NCBI RefSeq assembly: GCF_002795245.1
Contig: NZ_PGVG01000011.1
Span: 154,202 to 218,201 of the forward strand
From: Bradyrhizobium forestalis
Lineage (GTDB): Bacteria; Pseudomonadota; Alphaproteobacteria; Rhizobiales; Xanthobacteraceae
Reading direction: 5' to 3'
DNA: 64,000 nt
Part shown: positions 46,629-55,205 of the stretch, piece by piece
Numbering within the stretch: position 1 is the first letter of the stretch
Layout: each line of letters begins with the position of its first letter
Notes under the pieces: generated by a model
The model's database searches: none
Told to the model about the DNA's origin: nothing
What the model saw: the letters and a program-made list of their open reading frames with translations, nothing else
Program-made: the position numbers and the translations under genes

Positions 46629-46879
46629 AGCCGCCTCGTTGGAATAGGATCTAACGCGAAGGCTATACTGGATGAGGCGCGCGCGTTTTGCCCGTTAGAC
46701 GTTGCAAGATTCTGTTATGATCGGCGGGGCAAGCGATCTCGCGGCAGACACCATGGCTCGACGGTCAGGCACGCTGACGAATTGTCGCGGCCGCGGCGCA
46801 AACCGCTCGCGTTTAAGCAAAATTTGCGATGGACTTGTCGATATGCACGGGCGTAGCCACGCGATTTCGCCACTTTCGG

Positions 46880-46891
46880 CCAGTTTACTGG
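46880..46891. promoter_or_regulatory. Conserved dyad upstream of STAND regulator 2
   Basis: CCAGTTTACTGG, identical to 41441-41452, ends 60 bases before the GTG start at 46952. The identity extends to 20 bases (46873-46892 with 41434-41453) and then fades. Confidence 0.6.
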
Positions 46892-46951
46892 ATGTCTCGA
46901 TCTGGTAGATCAAAGTGCAAACTTCAGCCCATTCATTGGAATCATTGGCCC

Positions 46952-49795
46952 GTGCCGGACACTAACGAGCAGGACTCGGTCATTTCGTTCGGGCCGTTCC
47001 GCTTATTCGCGAAATCGCGGCTGCTCGAGAAGGACGGCACGCCGCTTCACCTCGGCGGCCGTGCGCTCGACATCCTCATTTTTCTCACCGAGCGCGCCGG
47101 CGAGGTCGTTGACAAGCGGGAGCTGATCAAACGCATCTGGGCCGACGTGAACGTCGACGAAGGCAGCCTGCGCTTCCACATCACGACGCTGCGCAAGGCT
47201 TTGGGCGATGCCGGCGAAAGCTCCCGCTACGTCGTCAACGTCCCGGGACGCGGCTATTGTTTCGCGGCTCCGCTGCTCCGGCCTGCGGCATCGGAGGGCC
47301 GGACCAGTCCGTCCGCCGCTTCGCCGCGCTCGCTGCCTTCGCCGCTCGCGAAGATGATCGGCAGGGACGATGCGGTCGAGAGGATTTCCATTGAACTTGC
47401 CGAGCATCGCTTCGTCACGATTGTCGGCCCCGGCGGGATCGGCAAGACGTCGGTCGCACTCGCCGTCGCGCAGGGCGAGCTTGCGGCCTTCGAAGGCCAA
47501 GTGTGTTTCGTCGATTTCGGCGCGCTGGCCGATGCCCGGCTCGTCCCCGGAACGATTGCCGCTGCGCTCGGCCTGACGGTCAGTTCCGAGGACCCGATCC
47601 CGGGCCTGCTGACGGTCCTGCGCAGCCGGCGGATACTGCTGGTGTTCGACAGTTGCGAGCACGTGCTCGACGAACTCGCTCCTGTGGCCGAGCGCCTCGT
47701 CCGCGAGGCGCCACAGCTGCATATCTTAGCCACCAGCCGCGAATCCTTTCGCGCCGAAGGCGAACGCGTCCATCGGCTGTTTCCGCTGGATTGCCCGCCG
47801 CAGCGCGAGGGGCTCGGCATCGCCGACATCCTTGCCTATCCCGCAAGCCAACTCTTCGTGGAACGCATTGCCGAGAGCTTGAGCGAATTCGAGCTTCGCG
47901 AGGAGGATGCCCCGCTTGTTGCCGAGATCTGCCGCCGACTGGACGGCATTGCGCTCGCGATCGAGCTCGCGGCCGGACGTGTCAACGCCTATGGCATTGC
48001 CGGGACCGCCTCGCTGCTGGACAGCCGCTTCTCGCTGCTGTGGCGGGGACGGCGCACCGCGATTCCGCGGCACCAGACCTTGAGCGCGGCGCTGGCCTGG
48101 AGCTATGACCTGCTGCCGCCGGCCGAAAGCGCGATGCTGCGCGGATTGTCGGTGTTCGTCGGGCCGTTCACGCTGGAGGCCGCGCTGGCCGTCGCGTCCT
48201 GCCAGGGGATCAGCGAGCCCGAAGCGGTCGAGGCGGTCTCGAATCTGCTCTCCAAATCCCTGATCGCGACCTCGCCTGCGGAGCGGCGGCTGCGCTATCG
48301 TCTGCTCGATACCACCCGCGCCTTCGTTGCGGACAAGCTCGTCGAGAACGGGGAAGCGGACCGCGTCGCGCGCGCCCATGCCGAATATTTCCGCGACTTC
48401 CTGCACGACATTGCCCTCAAATCCACGGGCATGCAAAGCACGGGCGGCTTCCTTCCCCATGCCGACCATTTGCCGAATGTCAGGGCCGCGCTGACCTTCA
48501 GCTTTTCGGACCGCGGCGATCGGACGCTCGGCGTGGATCTGGCGGCCTCGGCGGCGCAGTTCTTCCTCGAACTGACCTTGCTGACGGAATGCTACCGCTG
48601 GACCCAGCAGGCGCTGGCGTCACGCGATACGAGCGCCGTGGACAGCCGGAAGGAGATGACCTTGCAGGCCGCGCTCGGCGTCTCCGTGATGTTCACGCAG
48701 GGCAATACCGAAGCGGTCCGGTCGGCGTTCACGCGCAGTCTCCAGCTGGCCCGGGAGCTCGAGGACCTGCACTGGCAGCTCTGGCTGTTGCGCGGATTGC
48801 ACATCTATCTGACCAGGGTCGGAGATTTTCACGGCGCGCTCGGAACCGGCGAACAGGGCGAGAGCGTCGCGCGAAAGCTGAACGATCCCGCAGCCACGCT
48901 GAACGTCGAATGGATGCTTGGCGTCGCGCATCATCTGATCGGCAACCAGGACAAGGCGGTCCAGTTCTGCGAGAGCGCGATGGTGCACAATCCCGGCTCG
49001 CAACGGCAAAATATCGGGCATCTCGGCTATGACGACCGCATCGTCGCGCTGGTGGCGCTGGCGCGCGGGCTCTGGCTCACCGGCCGTCCCGAGCGGGCGA
49101 TCGAGGCGGCGAAATATACGGTTCGCGAGGCCGAGCTGCTCGAACAGCCGCTCACCCTCGGCATCTCCCTGATCTGGACGATTTACGTGTTCCTCTGGGT
49201 CGGCGACTGGGATAACGCCGAACTTCTGATCGAGCGGCTGATCGATCATTCGGCGCGGCACTTCCTCGGCCCCTATCACGCGGTCGGCATCGGCCAGAAG
49301 GGCGAGCTGCTGCTGCGCCGCGGTGACGTTGCCGGAGGGATCGAGCACCTTCGCCGCAGTCAGGCCACGCTGTACGCGACACGGCACCGGATCATGACGA
49401 CCGTATTCGCGACGACGCTCGCGGAGGGTCTCGTTTCCCAGAATCAGCCCGACGAGGCGTTGCAGACGATCAACGAGGCGATCGCCCAGATTCCCGATCA
49501 TGGGGAGTCCTTCGACATGCCGGAGATGCTCAGGGTCAAGGGCGACATCCTCGCCCGGTCGGGCAAGGCTGTGGAGGCCGAGAGCTGCTTGCGCAAATCG
49601 CTCGACCTGTCGCAACGACAATGCGCGGTCGGCTGGGAGCTACGCGGTGCGATCAGCCTCGGCCGCATCTGGCGCCAGGCCGGAAAAACCGGCGACGCAC
49701 GCGATCTGCTCGCTCCGCTCATCGCGCGCTACCAAGAGGGGCTCCAGACCCGCGATCTGGTCGCCGCAAGGGAGCTGCTGGGCACCCTGAATTGA
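46952..49795 (+). CDS. Winged-helix / STAND ATPase / TPR transcriptional regulator, copy 2
   Basis: 947 residues from the GTG at 46952, the same length as copy 1; codons upstream to 46829 cross the dyad and are rejected. Winged helix at ~10-107 is about 80% identical to copy 1 by eye, including the recognition segment NVDEGSLRFH. Walker A GPGGIGKT falls at 159-166 exactly as in copy 1, Walker B is ILLVFDSCEHVLD. After ~residue 480 similarity drops sharply, and the TPR-like region has its own sequence (e.g. GQKGELLLRRGDVAGGIEHL). This suggests shared DNA targets with different inputs. Confidence 0.85.
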   Translation: MPDTNEQDSVISFGPFRLFAKSRLLEKDGTPLHLGGRALDILIFLTERAGEVVDKRELIKRIWADVNVDEGSLRFHITTLRKALGDAGESSRYVVNVPGRGYCFAAPLLRPAASEGRTSPSAASPRSLPSPLAKMIGRDDAVERISIELAEHRFVTIVGPGGIGKTSVALAVAQGELAAFEGQVCFVDFGALADARLVPGTIAAALGLTVSSEDPIPGLLTVLRSRRILLVFDSCEHVLDELAPVAERLVREAPQLHILATSRESFRAEGERVHRLFPLDCPPQREGLGIADILAYPASQLFVERIAESLSEFELREEDAPLVAEICRRLDGIALAIELAAGRVNAYGIAGTASLLDSRFSLLWRGRRTAIPRHQTLSAALAWSYDLLPPAESAMLRGLSVFVGPFTLEAALAVASCQGISEPEAVEAVSNLLSKSLIATSPAERRLRYRLLDTTRAFVADKLVENGEADRVARAHAEYFRDFLHDIALKSTGMQSTGGFLPHADHLPNVRAALTFSFSDRGDRTLGVDLAASAAQFFLELTLLTECYRWTQQALASRDTSAVDSRKEMTLQAALGVSVMFTQGNTEAVRSAFTRSLQLARELEDLHWQLWLLRGLHIYLTRVGDFHGALGTGEQGESVARKLNDPAATLNVEWMLGVAHHLIGNQDKAVQFCESAMVHNPGSQRQNIGHLGYDDRIVALVALARGLWLTGRPERAIEAAKYTVREAELLEQPLTLGISLIWTIYVFLWVGDWDNAELLIERLIDHSARHFLGPYHAVGIGQKGELLLRRGDVAGGIEHLRRSQATLYATRHRIMTTVFATTLAEGLVSQNQPDEALQTINEAIAQIPDHGESFDMPEMLRVKGDILARSGKAVEAESCLRKSLDLSQRQCAVGWELRGAISLGRIWRQAGKTGDARDLLAPLIARYQEGLQTRDLVAARELLGTLN

Positions 49796-49835
49796 CAGCA
49801 TCTTCAACGGCATACCGCCAAAGTACCCGCTCGCA

Positions 49836-49855
49836 ACTCCTAACAACTTCTAACA
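49836..49855. promoter_or_regulatory. Tandem 10-bp repeat with TAACA cores
   Basis: ACTCCTAACA and ACTTCTAACA follow each other directly, nine of ten bases identical, 40 bases after regulator 2 and 73 bases before the next gene. Direct repeats of one helical turn are typical sites for OmpR-type winged-helix proteins. A related triple repeat lies at 50721-50745. Confidence 0.5.
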
Positions 49856-49928
49856 CGCCAAGCCGCATACGCCCCGCCATGGTGGCGACACTTCATGGTG
49901 GATATGGCGATGCTGGAAATGGCGGGAC

Positions 49929-50636
49929 ATGGCGCTTCTTGACGACGTACTCGATGCCAGTGGCGGCTTGGCCCGCTGGAACAGCTTGAACCGGTTTACG
50001 CTCCACCTGTCCGTCGGCGGATCGCTGTTCTCCAGCGCCGGACATGCCCGGGAATTCAAGGACGTGACGGCGGAAGGCTCGACTCGCACACAGTCGCTCC
50101 GGTTCACGGGCATCACCGGAGGCGAGCACTCCGGCTCCTTTCAACCCGACGCGATCACGATCGAGAGCCTGGATGGTGAAGTCCTGCGGAGCTGGCCCAA
50201 CCCGAGCCTTGCGTTTCCCGAGGTGGGGGTCCCAACGCTTGCGGACGAACTACATCTTGTCTTCTTCTGCGGCGTCGCGATCTGGAGCTGTCTGACCAAC
50301 CCATTCCTGCTCGCCCATCCCGATGTCGTGGTGGAGGAGCTGCCGCCCTGGCGCGAGGGCACTGAGACGTGGCGGCGGCTGCGGGCGCAATTCCCCTCGC
50401 ACCTCATCACGCTCGCGCCTGAACAGATCTTCTATTTCGACGAGAGCGCCCTGCAACGGCGGACGGACCACGATCTCTTCGGGACCAAGGTCGCCCACTA
50501 CTCGTGGGCTCATGACAGCTTCGGCGGCATCGTTGTGCCGACGCTTCGGCGTGCGCAGACGCTGCAGCCTGACGGAACGGTGATCGCTAAGCCCGTGCTG
50601 ATGGACGTCGAGATCTTCGACGCCGACTTCGAGTAA
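49929..50636 (+). CDS. Conserved hypothetical protein
   Basis: 235 residues, ATG at 49929 (weak ribosome site). It opens LLDDVLDASGGLARWNSLNR and has the look of a conserved soluble protein, with aromatic-rich segments (HYSWAHDSFGGIVVPTLRRA) and an acidic end (MDVEIFDADFE). No signal peptide or clear membrane helix. The family is one I have seen as uncharacterised in soil bacteria. It follows STAND regulator 2 by ~130 bp and is preceded by the TAACA repeat, so it may be a target of that regulator. Confidence 0.75.
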   Translation: MALLDDVLDASGGLARWNSLNRFTLHLSVGGSLFSSAGHAREFKDVTAEGSTRTQSLRFTGITGGEHSGSFQPDAITIESLDGEVLRSWPNPSLAFPEVGVPTLADELHLVFFCGVAIWSCLTNPFLLAHPDVVVEELPPWREGTETWRRLRAQFPSHLITLAPEQIFYFDESALQRRTDHDLFGTKVAHYSWAHDSFGGIVVPTLRRAQTLQPDGTVIAKPVLMDVEIFDADFE

Positions 50637-50720
50637 TGCTGACTCGAGGGTATCGGATTTGCGAGCGTCGAAGCTGCGCTCCTGCGACGAGCTGTCACAC
50701 CCGATGCACACCCACAAAAT

Positions 50721-50745
50721 CTAACAGATCCTAATCACCACTAAC
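50721..50745. promoter_or_regulatory. Triple CTAA(C/T) repeat at 10-bp spacing
   Basis: CTAAC at 50721, CTAAT at 50731 and CTAAC at 50741 are exactly 10 bp apart, on one face of the helix, ~105 bp before the chosen AraC start. The core and the phasing match the tandem repeat at 49836-49855. Confidence 0.5.
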
Positions 50746-50849
50746 GGGCGTCCTGGCCAGCTCACGTCTATCCTCTCAGCATGGAAAGCATTGGGTTTGC
50801 GCGTTTGCCGGTCGTTGCAAACGGCGGCGAAGCCCGGAGAGGACGAACG

Positions 50850-51824
50850 ATGTCGAGCAACTTGCACGCGGCGCACGCCTGGATTGATTTTCCGGTTGCC
50901 CCGCGGGATCACGAGATTCGCGCAACACAGGCAATTCCCCGGGAGAGCCAATGGCGTCGGATCGATCGCGCGCCGGAGCCAGCGAATGAGGGCATCACGA
51001 TCTCGCGATGGGATGACCCGCGGAGCACCTCATCGCAGGAGACGACGACGCCGAAGGATCGCTATTTCGTCGGCATTGCCCTGAAGACCACGCGCGCGAA
51101 GCTGACACGGAACGGCCGGATCATCTTCGAAGGCACCATGCCGGCGGGGTCGCTGTATGTCACCGCGCCGGCGCAGCCTCTCGGCGCACAATTCCAGTCG
51201 CCGTGTGCCTTCCTGCACGTCCACATCTCCACGGATCATCTTCCGGCACATGCCGACGGACTGAATGACCTCGTGCTGTTGCGCGACCCGCTCGCTGCGG
51301 AGCTCGCCAAGGCGCTGATCGAACATGGTGACGCCGCGGACCGGCAGTTCACGCGCTGCATCGGCCAGACCCTGGCGATGCATCTCACCCGGATCGAGCT
51401 GCCGCGCGTCAAGGTCAATGCCTTGCCGAAATGGCGGCTGCGGCGCGTCGAGCAGTACATTGCCGATCATTTCGACCGCTGCATCAGCCTGTCCGAGCTC
51501 GCCAATGTCGCCGGCCTGTCCAGGATGCACTTTGCGGCACAATTCCGCGCCGCGACTGGTTACCGTCCGCGCGAATATCTCCTCACGCAGCGGGTCGAGC
51601 ATGCGAAGGGGCTGCTCGCGACCACCGAGCGGCCTTTGGCGGAGATCGCGCTTGCCGTTGGCTTCAGCACGCAGGCGCATTTTTCGACCGTCTTCAAGCG
51701 CATCAGCGGTCAATCTCCGGCGCGCTGGCGCCTCGCCAACGCGGGCGGACAGCTCGAGGCCGAAGCGCGGCCGAGGCGGCGTGCGTCTTCGGAGCGGGAT
51801 TGGTTCGCCAGCGCCGCCGCGTAG
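50850..51824 (+). CDS. AraC-family transcriptional regulator
   Basis: 324 residues from the ATG at 50850, behind GGAGAGGA; an ATG at 50781 lacks a ribosome site. The C-terminal ~100 residues carry both HTH units (SLSELANVAGLSRMHFAAQF and LAEIALAVGFSTQAHFSTVF, then KRISGQSPARWR). The N-terminal domain looks like a cupin-type sensor without clear ligand residues. Its gene is separated from the unknown gene upstream by ~210 bp that include the CTAAC repeats. Confidence 0.9.
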   Translation: MSSNLHAAHAWIDFPVAPRDHEIRATQAIPRESQWRRIDRAPEPANEGITISRWDDPRSTSSQETTTPKDRYFVGIALKTTRAKLTRNGRIIFEGTMPAGSLYVTAPAQPLGAQFQSPCAFLHVHISTDHLPAHADGLNDLVLLRDPLAAELAKALIEHGDAADRQFTRCIGQTLAMHLTRIELPRVKVNALPKWRLRRVEQYIADHFDRCISLSELANVAGLSRMHFAAQFRAATGYRPREYLLTQRVEHAKGLLATTERPLAEIALAVGFSTQAHFSTVFKRISGQSPARWRLANAGGQLEAEARPRRRASSERDWFASAAA

Positions 51825-51831
51825 TGTCCTC

Positions 51832-51980
51832 GTGTCCCGGACAAGCTGCAACGCGCGAGCGTTGCGGCGCAGAGCCGGGACCCAACAGAAGGCGATACGG
51901 TAGCGCGCGGTGAGATGGGCCCCGGCTCTGCAGCGCACCGTCGAAGAGACGTTGCGCTGCGTCCGGGGCTCGCACCTCAA
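51832..51980. repeat. Nested palindromic intergenic element, Bradyrhizobium type
   Basis: GCAGAGCCGGGACCC near 51868 is matched by the inverse GGGCCCCGGCTCTGC near 51916, and an outer pair GTCCCGGAC / GTCCGGGGC lies near 51834 and 51960. This matches a ~150-bp repeat I recall between many Bradyrhizobium genes. It sits between convergent genes (AraC plus, sulfoxide reductase minus) and may serve as terminator for both. Confidence 0.6.
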
Positions 51981-51988
51981 GCCAAATC

Positions 51989-54310
51989 CTACACCGGATC
52001 GAACGCGCGGATCGGCGGCAGATTGCCGGTGAACTTCTCCACCTCGACGGTCGTCAACTGGCCGGTGCAGCCCTGCGCCAGGGATGAGGTGCCGACGTCG
52101 CGGGTGAGCACGTTCGGATTGCCGTGAACGCAGAGCGGCGCCTCGTCCTCGGGATCCATCGGATCGTACCAGGCGCCGGTCGGAAGCTGGACCACGCCGG
52201 GCGCGATGCCGTTGGTGACGTGGACCGCGGCAAGGCACGCACCGCGCTCGTTGAACAGGCGGATGATGTCGCCGTCCTTGATGCCGCGCGCGTCCGAATC
52301 AACCGGGTTCATGCGCGCGACCTCGCGGCCGCGATGCTTCGCGGCAAGCGAATGTCCGCCGAAATCGAGCTGGCTGTGCAGGCGCGTCACCGGTTGGTTG
52401 GCGACGAGGAAGCACGGTGTCCCCGGCTTGGGCCTATCGGTCTTGTCGAGCCAGACCGGATGGCCAGGACAATCCGCATCGCCATGACCCGCGATCTTGG
52501 CCGAGAAGATCTCGATCCGCCCGCTCGGCGTCGGCAGAGCGTGATTGACGGGATCCTCGCGGAAGCGGCGCAGACGTCCGCCGTCATCGGGCTGTTGCGG
52601 CACGACCAGGCTGCCGCGCGCCCAGAACTCGTCGAAGCTCGGCGCCTCCAGGCCACGCTTGGCAAGCGAGGCGCGGGTCGGCTCATAGAGATGTTCCAGC
52701 CACTGCCGCGACGTGCGTCCTTCAGTGAAGGGTTCGCGCGCCCCGAGACGTTCGGCGAGATCGGCGAAGATCTCGTAATCGTCACGCGCCAGCCCGAACG
52801 GCTCAGCGATCTGGTGCATGGCGACCATGAGGGGATCGTTGCTGGAATAGCCGATGTCCTCGCGCTCCAGCGTCATGGTCGAGGGCAGCACGATGTCGGC
52901 GTGACGGGCGGTGGCGGTCCAGGCGAGCTCGTGCACGACGAATGTGTCGACTTGCGCGAATGCCTTGCGCAGGCGGTTGATGTCCTGGTGGTGATGGAAC
53001 GGATTGCCGCCCGCCCAGTAGACCAGGCGAACGTCCGGATAGGTGCGTGTCTCACCATTGTAACGATACGTGGTGCCGGGATTGAGCAGCATGTCGGCGA
53101 TGCGCGCCACTGGGATGAAATCGGCAACGCCGTTGCGGCCCTGCCCCAGCGTCGGCCCCGGCACGTCGTTGACGCGGCGGCCGTAATAGCCGATCGCACC
53201 CAGCGAATAGGCGTAGCCGCCGCCGGGAAGACCGATCTGGCCGAGAGCTGCCGCCAGCACCATGCCCATCCACACCGGCTGCTCGCCATGCTCGGCGCGC
53301 TGCAGCGAATGGGAGACCGTGATGAGCGCGCGCCTTCCGGCGACGCGCCGCGCCAGCTTACGGATCGCATCCGCCTCGACGCCGCAGATCGCGGCGGCCC
53401 ATTCTGCGTGCTTGGCTTGCCCGTCGCTCTCGCCGTTGAGATAGCGCAGGAAGACTGGCCAACCCTCGGTGTAGCGATCGAGGAAGGCCTGGTCGTGCAG
53501 GTTCTCACTGACCAGCGTATGGACGATGCCGAGCATCAGCGCAGTATCGGTGCCGGGCACGCAGGTCATCCATTCGGCGCCGGCCTCGACCGGCAGATCG
53601 TCGCGCAGCGGGCTGACCAGGACGAACTCGCAGCCGCGCCGGCGCGCGGCCGCCATGGCGCCGCGCTCGACATGCTTGCTGATCGAGCCGCCGGCCACCA
53701 TGGAGTTCTTCAGCGCCATGCCGCCGAACGCCAGCACGATCTCGGTGTGATCGGCGATCTGCTCCCAGGTGACGTTGCGCTTGGTGATATCCTCGTAGCC
53801 GGCCAGGATCTGCGGCAGCAGCACCGAAGACGCGCCGGACGAATAGGTGTTGACCGAGCGCACATAGCCGCCCATCGCGATGTTGAGGAAGCGATGCACC
53901 TGGCTCTGGGCGTGATGGAAGCGGCCGGCACTCGACCAACCATAGGAGCCGCCGAACACGGCGCCGGGTCCGCGCGTGTCGCGGATGCGGCCGAGCTCGT
54001 CGCCGAGGAGGTCGAGCGCCTTCTCCCAGCTGACGGAGACGAACTCGTCGCGACCGCGGCGATCGTCGGGGCCCGGCCCACGCTCCAGCCAGCCGCGGCG
54101 AACCGCCGGCTGGGCGATGCGCGCCTGGTGGCGAAGCGCGCCGGGAAAATTGTCGATGATGCCGTTCGGATCGGGGTCACCCGCATAGGCCCTGACCTCG
54201 AGCCCAGCCGCGCCCTGACGCGCGGAGAACACGCCCCAATGCGAGGTGTGCGGCTTGAAGCCGTCCGACAGGTCGAGACCGGGGTCGGGAAAGCCAATCG
54301 TATCGTCCAT
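51989..54310 (-). CDS. bisC: Molybdopterin (bis-MGD) sulfoxide reductase, BisC/TorZ type
   Basis: 773 residues from the ATG at 54310 (AAGGA site). Member of the DMSO reductase family: GSYGWSSAGRFHHAQSQVHR contains the serine molybdenum ligand (Ser127), and NTYSSGASSVLLPQI, LVYWAGGNPFHHHQD and NQPVTRLHSQLDFGG are family blocks. There is no Tat signal, unlike periplasmic TorA/DorA, so it is probably cytoplasmic, as biotin or free methionine sulfoxide reductase BisC is. No partner subunit or chaperone gene is adjacent. TMAO or DMSO reduction is also possible. Confidence 0.9.
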   Translation of the reverse strand: MDDTIGFPDPGLDLSDGFKPHTSHWGVFSARQGAAGLEVRAYAGDPDPNGIIDNFPGALRHQARIAQPAVRRGWLERGPGPDDRRGRDEFVSVSWEKALDLLGDELGRIRDTRGPGAVFGGSYGWSSAGRFHHAQSQVHRFLNIAMGGYVRSVNTYSSGASSVLLPQILAGYEDITKRNVTWEQIADHTEIVLAFGGMALKNSMVAGGSISKHVERGAMAAARRRGCEFVLVSPLRDDLPVEAGAEWMTCVPGTDTALMLGIVHTLVSENLHDQAFLDRYTEGWPVFLRYLNGESDGQAKHAEWAAAICGVEADAIRKLARRVAGRRALITVSHSLQRAEHGEQPVWMGMVLAAALGQIGLPGGGYAYSLGAIGYYGRRVNDVPGPTLGQGRNGVADFIPVARIADMLLNPGTTYRYNGETRTYPDVRLVYWAGGNPFHHHQDINRLRKAFAQVDTFVVHELAWTATARHADIVLPSTMTLEREDIGYSSNDPLMVAMHQIAEPFGLARDDYEIFADLAERLGAREPFTEGRTSRQWLEHLYEPTRASLAKRGLEAPSFDEFWARGSLVVPQQPDDGGRLRRFREDPVNHALPTPSGRIEIFSAKIAGHGDADCPGHPVWLDKTDRPKPGTPCFLVANQPVTRLHSQLDFGGHSLAAKHRGREVARMNPVDSDARGIKDGDIIRLFNERGACLAAVHVTNGIAPGVVQLPTGAWYDPMDPEDEAPLCVHGNPNVLTRDVGTSSLAQGCTGQLTTVEVEKFTGNLPPIRAFDPV

Positions 54311-54473
54311 CTCTGATCCTTGTTCCGGCGGCGTCGGCAATGGAGTGGTAATATACCGATCCGCTCCGGACGTCGTCGAGATCAGCGTTGACGGAAACGC
54401 TTGCCTGCCCCGCGCAAAGCCAGCCTCAGGGGTGCTGGACACCGAGCGTCGGCGGCAACGACCTGCACCCGCA

Positions 54474-54656
54474 TCATCCGCGTGCGCAGCAATCGACCAG
54501 CAGCTCCCAGATCCGCTGCGCCTCTTCCCTCTTGTGGGTCTCCGGCGCCTTCTCCGCGCTTGACCGATCACACGCAGCGATGGCGGGTGTTTCACGAGGC
54601 ACGATCCACCGCTCCGAGATCGGGTCGTACCATTTTCCGATATTCATCTCAGTCAC
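54474..54656 (-). CDS. Possible small protein, 60 residues
   Basis: An open frame from a GTG at 54656 (or ATG at 54647) encodes MNIGKWYDPISERWIVPRET, then a charged helix EKAPETHKREEAQRIWELLV and the end DCCARG. Codon choice is GC-rich at third positions as in neighbouring genes, and the two Trp-containing blocks look protein-like. There is no clear ribosome site. It lies upstream of bisC on the same strand. Confidence 0.35.
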   Translation of the reverse strand: MTEMNIGKWYDPISERWIVPRETPAIAACDRSSAEKAPETHKREEAQRIWELLVDCCARG

Positions 54657-54781
54657 GTCGGTCGGCTCACAGATTTGATCACGGCTCGGCGATGCGCCTG
54701 CTGCAGCCTCATTAGGCCGTCCGGCGGCGCGCCGGACGATTCACCAATCAGGAGCTCGCGCGATCGTTCCCGCCGGCTGCG

Positions 54782-54976
54782 TCATCCCGGTCGGGCCGGA
54801 TGCAGCGTGCGCGGATGGCGCTCGTGCAGCAACCGTGCGAGCTCCTCACGCTCCGTCGCACGTCCCTTCATGGCGGTCTCGAACAACGCTTCCTGGATGT
54901 CGCGAGGCATGTCGCCCCACACCTCCATCGCCGCACGTCCGAGCAGGCCCGCAAGATGATCCACTGCATCGCTCAT
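54782..54976 (-). CDS. Small conserved protein of unknown function, 64 residues
   Basis: The ATG at 54976 follows AGGAG by six bases. The product reads MSDAVDHLAGLLGRAAMEVW then GDMPRDIQEALFETAMKG, a helical protein of a type I have seen uncharacterised in Bradyrhizobium; earlier codons to 55099 are rejected. It sits between bisC and the ubiV gene, on the same strand. Confidence 0.7.
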   Translation of the reverse strand: MSDAVDHLAGLLGRAAMEVWGDMPRDIQEALFETAMKGRATEREELARLLHERHPRTLHPARPG

Positions 54977-55205
54977 TAGGCTCTCCTGATCTGCACGGGA
55001 ATGGAACAGCGGCGGCCGCACGGCGTTCCACTGCCATAGCGGCGCCGCGATCCTTGCGACGATTCTCATTCTCCGTTGCTGACGGGAACATCCGATCACA
55101 TGAACGGCTTACAACCGGTGACGGGAAGCGTTGCCCCCCGAGGTGTAGCTCGATAGCGGATCGGCCAGCATGACATAGGCCGCCGCGAGTTTGCGACGCT
55201 GAGCC

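Noticed and set aside
46829..46951. N-terminal extension of STAND regulator 2
   Set aside because: It runs across the conserved dyad and has no counterpart in copy 1; GTG at 46952 gives equal lengths.
52124..54316. Plus-strand open frame of ~730 codons opposite bisC
   Set aside because: Antisense shadow of a GC-rich gene with full family motifs on the other strand.
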